Origin: UBA647 sp964400545
Lineage (GTDB): Bacteria > Acidobacteriota > Aminicenantia > UBA2199
Assembly: GCA_964400545.1 (NCBI GenBank)
Contig: CAYNUG010000001.1
Location: 46,238-110,237 of the forward strand
Direction of reading: 5' to 3'
DNA length: 64,000 nt
Shown here: positions 58,671-64,000 of the stretch, in pieces
How positions within the stretch are numbered: the stretch's first letter is position 1
Layout of the letters: the number at the start of each line of letters is the position of its first letter
Notes under the pieces: model-generated
Seen by the model: the letters and a program-made list of their open reading frames with translations, nothing else
Database searches by the model: none
Told to the model about the DNA's origin: nothing
Program-made: the position numbers and the translations under genes

Positions 58671-58699
58671 AAAATACAATATCTGTGAGAATAAGTCAA
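58671..58699 (-). promoter_or_regulatory. Promoter of the tRNA-Val/tRNA-Asp/tmRNA cluster
   Basis: Minus strand TTGACT (58694-58699), 17 bases, TATTTT (58671-58676), 12 bases before the tRNA-Val 5' end. Confidence 0.5.
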
Positions 58700-58798
58700 T
58701 AGGAATAAGATCCGGAGTTGACATTTTTTAAGAGAAGCAATGCAGGTGTCATCGGTATATTAAATAAAATATTAACAAAAATCGGAAATCCAATTATA

Positions 58799-58826
58799 TT
58801 GAAATTAATATCCTGATAAATATAAT
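58799..58826 (+). promoter_or_regulatory. Promoter of the DUF362 gene
   Basis: TTGAAA (58799-58804), 16 bases, perfect TATAAT (58821-58826), then a 17-base gap with GAAGGAG to the ATG. Confidence 0.6.
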
Positions 58827-58843
58827 AGTGAGAAGGAGTACGT

Positions 58844-59731
58844 ATGAAGAGAAGAGAATTTATAAAAACTTCGGTTATTACCACTACATCGGTCCCTTTA
58901 TCCGGATTATTCGCTTTTTCCGCCCCGTCCAGAATCCCAGTTTCGAAAGTTACGGGAGAATCACCTTTTGAAATAACAAAAAAAAGTGTTGAACTGATCG
59001 GAGGAATGAAAAAATTTATTAGCAGACAGGATGTCGTTATGATAAAACCTAATATCGGATGGAACCGTAAGGTCGAGCAGGCGGCCAATACAAACCCTGC
59101 TGTTCTCAGAGCAATAATAGAAATGGTATTTGACGCCGGAGCAAAAAAGGTGATACTCATGGATAACTCCTGCCACAAATCCGAGGATACATACAGGAGA
59201 AGCGGAATACAGGAAATGGTTAAAAATAGTGGTGCAGAACTCAGGTTTTCTGATGAGAATCGCCTTGTTATTCATTCCTTCAACGGCGAGAAACTAAAAA
59301 AGTGGCCGGTATTCCGTGATCATCTGGAAGTGGATAAATTTATAAATGTCCCCATTCTGAAACATCATTCAAGTGCAGGTCTAACGATCGGAATGAAAAA
59401 TCTCTATGGAATAATCGGAGGCCGAAGGGGGAAACTCCACAGGAACATGGGGGAAAATATAGCTGACCTCGCAAATGGTTTTAAGACAGATCTGACTATA
59501 GTAGATGCATATAGAATACTGAAGAGGAACGGACCCGTCGGTGGAAAGCTGAGTGATGTCGAAATAAAGAAAACCGTAATCTGTTCCGAGAATATTTTCG
59601 AGGCGGATGTGGTTGCTGTTGATCTGTTTGGTAAGAGCATAGACGAAGTACCATTTATCGATGCCGGATTCCGAAGAGGGATGGGACATAAAGATATTAG
59701 TAAAATAAACCTGAGAACTGCAAAAATATAG
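58844..59731 (+). CDS. DUF362 domain protein with Tat signal
   Basis: 295 residues with a twin-arginine leader (KRREFIKTSVITTTSVPLSG) and the DUF362 body: VVMIKPNIGWNR, KVILMDNSCHKSE, VPILKHHSSAGLTIGMKNLYGIIGGRRGKLH. DUF362 proteins occur next to ferredoxin-type membrane proteins and are thought to bind Fe-S or act in redox chemistry. It directly precedes the NapH-like gene (6 bases). Confidence 0.85.
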   Translation: MKRREFIKTSVITTTSVPLSGLFAFSAPSRIPVSKVTGESPFEITKKSVELIGGMKKFISRQDVVMIKPNIGWNRKVEQAANTNPAVLRAIIEMVFDAGAKKVILMDNSCHKSEDTYRRSGIQEMVKNSGAELRFSDENRLVIHSFNGEKLKKWPVFRDHLEVDKFINVPILKHHSSAGLTIGMKNLYGIIGGRRGKLHRNMGENIADLANGFKTDLTIVDAYRILKRNGPVGGKLSDVEIKKTVICSENIFEADVVAVDLFGKSIDEVPFIDAGFRRGMGHKDISKINLRTAKI

Positions 59732-59737
59732 ATAATT

Positions 59738-61288
59738 ATGTTAAAAAAATATTCAAGAACAAAACTGCTGCGCATCTTTTCTCAAATATTCTTTTTGGGG
59801 ATCTTTTTATGGCTTCTGATTAGAACTGGGGCATCTGCAACAGAGACATTCACATATTCTGATTATTTCTTCTTCTTTGACCCTCTTTTACTTGTTATTA
59901 ACCTTCTATCTACTCATGCCCTTCTAAATATATTCCTTTTATCTTTAATTCCTCTTGCTCTCACTTTAGTGTTCGGTCGTTTTTTTTGTGGATGGGTATG
60001 CCCTATGGGAACGATCCACCATTTTTTTTCCTGGCTGTTTAACAGAAAGAGAAACAAAGTCGAAAATGTTGACCACAAACTCTTAAAACTGAAATATGTG
60101 ATACTTTTAGTAGTGCTTATAATGGCTCTTTTTGGTACAACCATAGGCGGATGGTTCGATCCATTCTCCATCCTGACACGGAGTACATCTATTGTTGTAA
60201 GCCCTTCTGCAAATTATATCATTGAAGAAACTCTTAAAACGGGGGCAAATGACTCGGGATTGCTCTCCAGGGGATTAAGTCCGGCATATGAATTTTCCAA
60301 AAAGAACATACTTCCAAATAAACCGAGGAAGTACTTGCAATCCGTTCTTATTGGAATATTATTTTTTCTTCTTATCGCCGCCAACTACTACAAAAGGAGA
60401 TTCTTTTGCAATTATCTCTGCCCATTGGGAGCATTGTACGGAATATTCTCGAGATTCAGTCTTCTGAATCTCGATGTTGAAAAAAGCTCCTGTAAAAAAT
60501 GCAATTTATGTTCATCGGATTGCACATACAATGGAAGTCCCTATAAAGACTACCTGAAATCCGAATGTTTGGTCTGCTATAATTGTGAAGATGCCTGCCC
60601 TCCCAGATCCGTCAAAACTAAATTCAAATTACCGTCAGGGGAAAGCATTAATAAGATTGATCTCGGAAGAAGAAGGATCGCTGGGTCCATTGCCTCTGCG
60701 ATCTTATTTGCGTCCCTTCCAAGGATCTCCGCTAATTCGGGATCGAGAACTCACAATTTTGAGAGGCCTCCCGGATCAGTGTCGGAGAATGATTTCCTTG
60801 ATCGTTGTATCAGGTGCGGAGAATGTATTCAGGCATGCCCAACAAACTTTATTCAACCTGCACTTTTTGAGACTGGCATTGACGGGCTGTGGACACCCGT
60901 TCTGAATCCATCGACCGGATATTGCGAATTTGAATGCAACAGATGTACCCAGGTCTGTCCCACGAATGCGATAGAAACCCTTCTAATTGAAGACAAAAAA
61001 AAATTCAAAATAGGCACTGCTGTTATTGTCAAAGACAGATGCTATACATATGCTGATGGATACAATTGTGCCGTTTGTGAGGAACATTGTCCGGTCCCGG
61101 AAAAAGCGATCAGATTCAGAGAAGTTGATGTATGGAATTTTGAAGGGGAAAAAGTCAAGGTCAAACAGATCTATGTTGTCCCTGATCTTTGCATCGGATG
61201 TGGAATATGCGAAAATGTCTGCCCCAGATCGGATGGACCCGGGATTATCAATACTTCAGAGGAAGAACAGAGAGAATTCCAATATTAA
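59738..61288 (+). CDS. NapH/MauN-like membrane ferredoxin with multiple [4Fe-4S] sites
   Basis: 516 residues. Membrane helices about 10-30, 50-75, 130-150 and 210-230; CGWVCPMGT and CNYLCPLGALYG give NapH-type CxxxCP motifs; further Cys clusters are CKKCNLCSSDC, CYNCEDACP, CIRCGECIQACP, CNRCTQVCP, CAVCEEHCP and CIGCGICENVCP. Expected role is moving electrons from a quinol or ferredoxin pool to a periplasmic partner such as the Tat-exported DUF362 protein. Convergent with the SpoIIE-like gene. Confidence 0.86.
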   Translation: MLKKYSRTKLLRIFSQIFFLGIFLWLLIRTGASATETFTYSDYFFFFDPLLLVINLLSTHALLNIFLLSLIPLALTLVFGRFFCGWVCPMGTIHHFFSWLFNRKRNKVENVDHKLLKLKYVILLVVLIMALFGTTIGGWFDPFSILTRSTSIVVSPSANYIIEETLKTGANDSGLLSRGLSPAYEFSKKNILPNKPRKYLQSVLIGILFFLLIAANYYKRRFFCNYLCPLGALYGIFSRFSLLNLDVEKSSCKKCNLCSSDCTYNGSPYKDYLKSECLVCYNCEDACPPRSVKTKFKLPSGESINKIDLGRRRIAGSIASAILFASLPRISANSGSRTHNFERPPGSVSENDFLDRCIRCGECIQACPTNFIQPALFETGIDGLWTPVLNPSTGYCEFECNRCTQVCPTNAIETLLIEDKKKFKIGTAVIVKDRCYTYADGYNCAVCEEHCPVPEKAIRFREVDVWNFEGEKVKVKQIYVVPDLCIGCGICENVCPRSDGPGIINTSEEEQREFQY

Positions 61289-61295
61289 GAAAATC

Positions 61296-62546
61296 TTACT
61301 TTACTTTCAAAATTATTAAAGTACAATCATCGGTCGGTTTTATATTTCCGCTGAATTTGAACATTTGTTTATAAATGCCTTCGGATAATTCCGATGCGGT
61401 TTTGTTGCGGTGTTTTTTTATATAGGCTGTTATTCTTTTAACACCGAACTCTTCCCCTTTTCTGTTCTCAATTTCAGGGACACCGTCGGTAAATGCCACT
61501 ATTATATCCCCGGAACGGGGTGAAAGGGTCTCATTTTCATAATCTGTTTTATCGGTAAATCCGGTCAGCACTCCACCTTTTGATAACGGGTACTCTTTTT
61601 CCCCGGAGATCAGAATAGGTACCACATGACCTGCGTTAACATAGGAAATACTTTTTTTATCATCATCGATCACCATCCAGAAAATAGTGATAAATCTGTT
61701 GCCTCTTGTAATATCATATATCAGTGAATTTGCTTTCGAAATAAACTTTCCCGGTTCGAAGAAGTACATTTCGTTCATCGTGTGAAAAACCGCCTGGGAG
61801 GAAGCGGCAAGGAGAGCAGCAGATAATCCTTTCCCCTCCACATCCGCTATCAGGACGGATGTTTTACCGCTCCTCGATCTTAAGAAATCGTAATAATCTC
61901 CTCCGACACTGTTCATCGGTTCGTAGATTGCGGCGATCTCAAAATTCTTGAATTTTGGAAGTTCCTGGGGAAGAAGCGACAATTGTATCTCTTTTGCGAT
62001 TTTGATCTCATGTTCTATTTTTTTGTTTTCGATCATTTTTGAGATCATAAAACTATTTTCTATTGCTATTCTTGTAAATCTTGACAGGAAAATGGCAAAC
62101 TCAATATCCTCCCTTTTTAACTTTACTTTGTTGAACTTAAGCCCAAGACCGAGAACAACTTTTTTCGTTCCGGACTCTCTGAGATTAACCAGATGAGCGA
62201 TCCTTTTTTCCGAAAAGAACCCGAAAAGTTCCGGATCAATATTCTTCAGATCATCAACATCCAGGAATTCCCACTCTTTTTTTAACCTTCGCAAACCCCG
62301 CTCTATGATTTCTCTGTCATTCTTGAGAAATTTGATCCCTTTCTTCTTCAACAATCCTTCTTTTTCATGCAAAAAGAAAGTCTTTGTGATACCCAACTGC
62401 CCCATGATGGTTGAAAAATAAGTACGGAATATGCTGTCAAGATTGAAAGATGAATAAATTGAAGAAGAAAATTCGAAGATCGAATCAAACTGGAATCTTT
62501 TAATCTTTAATTCTTTAACCAGATCTTTTAACTGCTTTTCTTCCAT
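61296..62546 (-). CDS. SpoIIE/RsbU-type PP2C phosphatase with GAF-like sensor
   Basis: 416 residues: a sensor region (about 20-185, GAF-like) and a PP2C/SpoIIE catalytic domain (190-416) with GGDYYDF, IADVEGKGLSAALLAA and FTDGVPEIENRKGEEFG. It would dephosphorylate a STAS-domain antagonist. Overlaps the RsbW-like gene by 19 bases and forms a partner-switching set with it and the STAS gene. Confidence 0.9.
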   Translation of the reverse strand: MEEKQLKDLVKELKIKRFQFDSIFEFSSSIYSSFNLDSIFRTYFSTIMGQLGITKTFFLHEKEGLLKKKGIKFLKNDREIIERGLRRLKKEWEFLDVDDLKNIDPELFGFFSEKRIAHLVNLRESGTKKVVLGLGLKFNKVKLKREDIEFAIFLSRFTRIAIENSFMISKMIENKKIEHEIKIAKEIQLSLLPQELPKFKNFEIAAIYEPMNSVGGDYYDFLRSRSGKTSVLIADVEGKGLSAALLAASSQAVFHTMNEMYFFEPGKFISKANSLIYDITRGNRFITIFWMVIDDDKKSISYVNAGHVVPILISGEKEYPLSKGGVLTGFTDKTDYENETLSPRSGDIIVAFTDGVPEIENRKGEEFGVKRITAYIKKHRNKTASELSEGIYKQMFKFSGNIKPTDDCTLIILKVK

Positions 62547-62956
62547 TTGGTCATTTCCAGATAGTTCTTATCCTTAACCGTAGTATATTTGACAGAATCC
62601 ATTATCCTTCTAATAAGTGCAACACCCAATCCACCTTTTTTCTTCGCCTTGATCATCTTTTCAAGATCCACCATGGATCCGTCAAGCTTCGGGGGAATTC
62701 CCGAAAATTCAATTTTTATCTTTATCCCTTCATTACTACTGAAAAAATCAAGTTTTATATCTGCTGAGGAAGAATTTTTATAAGAATGTTTTATGACATT
62801 GGTTATAGCTTCATCAACTGCAAGTGCTATTTTCCTTGATTCCGAGGCTGAGAAAAAATTTCTTACAGCTATGTGATTGGTAAGTTCTACAAGCATTTTA
62901 AGTAGTTCCGTTCTGGCCGGAATTGAAACTGACAGTTCTGGGATTTTAGGAAACAT
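62528..62956 (-). CDS. RsbW-like anti-sigma factor / serine kinase
   Basis: GHKL ATPase of 142 residues with the N-box KIALAVDEAITNVIKHSY and the G-box KKKGGLGVALIRRIMDSV. Sits between the phosphatase and the STAS gene, overlapping the latter by 11 bases. Would phosphorylate the STAS protein; its sigma factor is not adjacent. Confidence 0.88.
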   Translation of the reverse strand: MFPKIPELSVSIPARTELLKMLVELTNHIAVRNFFSASESRKIALAVDEAITNVIKHSYKNSSSADIKLDFFSSNEGIKIKIEFSGIPPKLDGSMVDLEKMIKAKKKGGLGVALIRRIMDSVKYTTVKDKNYLEMTKWKKSS

Positions 62957-63299
62957 TATCGAATTGTTCTATTGCCTTTTTTTCACTCTCAACAAATTTG
63001 TAAATTTCTGTAAACCCGACAAGATCAAATATTTCATAGACCCTGTCTATCACATTAGATAGCTTAATATCTCCGCCCTTTTCTCTGATCTCATCAAGAT
63101 ATCCCATTATTATTCCCATACCTGCTGAACTGATATAATTCAGATCGGTACAATTTATTACAACTTTCACAATGCTCTCATCAAGCATTTTCATTATCTC
63201 ATTCTCAAACTTCTCAACACTATGCGCATCAAGATGCCCTTCAGGATACAGAATACCAACATCACCGATTATTTTTGACTTGATAAGGAAATTCCTCAT
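62946..63299 (-). CDS. STAS-domain anti-sigma factor antagonist
   Basis: 117 residues from the ATG at 63299 (SD GGAG before it); the reading from 63353 adds 18 unlikely residues. The domain has the phosphorylation site in DLNYISSAGMGIIMG and the GFTEIYKFVESEKKAIE end. Completes a SpoIIE-RsbW-STAS partner-switching cassette. Confidence 0.9.
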   Translation of the reverse strand: MRNFLIKSKIIGDVGILYPEGHLDAHSVEKFENEIMKMLDESIVKVVINCTDLNYISSAGMGIIMGYLDEIREKGGDIKLSNVIDRVYEIFDLVGFTEIYKFVESEKKAIEQFDNVS

Positions 63300-63435
63300 A
63301 ATTTTCTCCAAATTCAGTATCCGAATGCAATCAGGATCCTGCCATATATTCAATTTTAGTATAGAAAAAGCTAAAAATCAATTACAGCATTAAAAGAGAA
63401 ATGAATATCCTGTATGAAAAAGGGATCATCAAAAC

Positions 63436-63807
63436 TTATTCTATAATAACAAATGCAACAGCAAATTCTTTAGTGTGAGAGATTGACAGGCTAATTACTT
63501 TCATCCCTTTCTCAAGGAATATTTCAAGTGTTTTTCCAGTAATTTGTATTTCCGGTTTCCCCAGGTCATCATTGACGACATTTATTTCCGTCCACTTCAT
63601 CCCGTCCCGCCAACCAGTCCCCAAAGCTTTAAAAAAAGCCTCTTTTGCAGCAAATCTGCCGGCAAAATGGATCTCTTTTTTTAATTTTGAATTACAATAC
63701 TCTTTTTCATCCAAGGAAAATATTTTTTCCGTAAATTTTGAATCTTTCGTTATAGCTTTCTTTATCCTGTCAATAGCAATTATGTCTGCCCCAGTCCCTT
63801 TTATCAT
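63436..63807 (-). CDS. acpS: Holo-[acyl-carrier-protein] synthase
   Basis: Attaches 4'-phosphopantetheine to ACP. GTGADIIAIDRIKKAI contains the Mg ligand Asp, GRFAAKEAFFKALGTG the second acidic site, and SLSISHTKEFAVAFVI the C-terminal signature; 123 residues. It is transcribed ahead of the STAS gene with a 136-base gap. Confidence 0.94.
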   Translation of the reverse strand: MIKGTGADIIAIDRIKKAITKDSKFTEKIFSLDEKEYCNSKLKKEIHFAGRFAAKEAFFKALGTGWRDGMKWTEINVVNDDLGKPEIQITGKTLEIFLEKGMKVISLSISHTKEFAVAFVIIE

Positions 63808-63846
63808 TATTTATCCCTATATTAATTTTACCACATCCCGAAAACA

Positions 63847-63862
63847 AAAAGTGCCTGTCCCC
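63847..63862 (-). repeat. Interspersed repeat unit GGGGACAGGCACTTTT (copy 3, reverse)
   Basis: Reverse complement of the unit at 1151-1166, upstream of acpS. The last 190 bases of the window otherwise show no gene. Confidence 0.7.
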
Positions 63863-64000
63863 ATTTAGTTGATCATGTCTCAGAAACTTGTATGACTTTA
63901 ACGTCACTGAAATAACATCCCTGTCACAATTATAGTACAAAACTCTGATTTTAAATGGGAAACAATATTGCTACTCATTTCAGGTAAAAAAGAATTGCAC

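Noticed and set aside
1..64000. CRISPR arrays, prophage and toxin-antitoxin loci.
   Set aside because: No regularly spaced repeats, integrase-bounded region, phage structural genes or toxin-antitoxin pairs were seen; the partial Xer gene is adjacent to housekeeping genes.

Overview
The window reads as a chromosome segment of an AT-rich, diderm, probably anaerobic and uncultivated bacterium. The Gram-negative envelope is supported by Kdo transferase (waaA), lpxK, an LpxL-type acyltransferase, FadL-like and TolC-like outer membrane proteins and an ExbD protein. Iron-sulfur membrane oxidoreductases, radical SAM enzymes and a bacterial microcompartment (BMC) suggest anaerobic fermentative or syntrophic life. 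No 16S rRNA is present and I cannot place the phylum; an uncultured lineage such as Cloacimonadota or a neighbour is only a guess. The genome looks ordinary and compact, with few mobile elements and a short interspersed GGGGACAGGCACTTTT-type repeat.

Layout. 1-9.1 kb: partial xerC/D, an MBL-fold hydrolase, gpmI, a FadL-like porin, a class I aldolase, metK, an HD-GYP response regulator, and on the minus strand an RsbW-like kinase with tsaB and rimI. 9.2-24.2 kb: a nucleoside-catabolism and BMC block. It holds a membrane-anchored 5'-nucleotidase, thymidine kinase, uridine kinase, a purine phosphoribosyltransferase, adenosine deaminase, a CNT nucleoside transporter, an RpiB-DeoC fusion, seven BMC-locus genes (two BMC-T, one BMC-H, three BMC-P, one aldehyde dehydrogenase) and, facing them, pyrimidine-nucleoside phosphorylase and cytidine deaminase. 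24.3-43.5 kb: SPL-family radical SAM protein, lipid A genes, RNase PH, tRNA-Ser, tadA, a TolC-like protein, a penicillin acylase family enzyme, dtd, a PilN/PilO-like pair, argS, an HD protein, a glycosyltransferase, pdxA, an Hfq-like protein, a stand-alone GlmU-type acetyltransferase and exbD. 43.6-50.3 kb: a TetR-controlled YbhGFSR-like ABC efflux operon. 50.4-53 kb: an ECF sigma factor with a short membrane protein and a catalytically dead HtrA homologue. 53-64 kb: Bcp peroxiredoxin, a membrane Fe-S oxidoreductase, murI, a GerMN protein, an amidase, tmRNA, two tRNAs, a DUF362 / NapH-like redox pair, a SpoIIE-RsbW-STAS partner-switching set and acpS.

How the main system works together (inference from gene families): external nucleotides are dephosphorylated by the anchored nucleotidase, nucleosides enter through the CNT carrier, and adenosine and cytidine deaminases and the nucleoside phosphorylase release bases and (deoxy)ribose-1-phosphate. 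After mutase action (gene not in the window) deoxyribose-5-phosphate would enter the BMC, where the DeoC domain yields glyceraldehyde-3-phosphate and acetaldehyde and the encapsulated CoA-acylating aldehyde dehydrogenase makes acetyl-CoA. The linker of the RpiB-DeoC fusion carries an amphipathic helix nearly matching the N-terminal helix of the aldehyde dehydrogenase, so both are probably targeted to the shell by the same signal.

A second theme is transcription layout. Many first genes of transcription units have no Shine-Dalgarno sequence but a -35/-10 pair (17-bp spacer) whose -10 box ends 5-10 bases before the ATG, pointing to frequent leaderless mRNAs. Other genes have strong AGGAGG sites. 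lpxK appears to start at a rare ATT codon.
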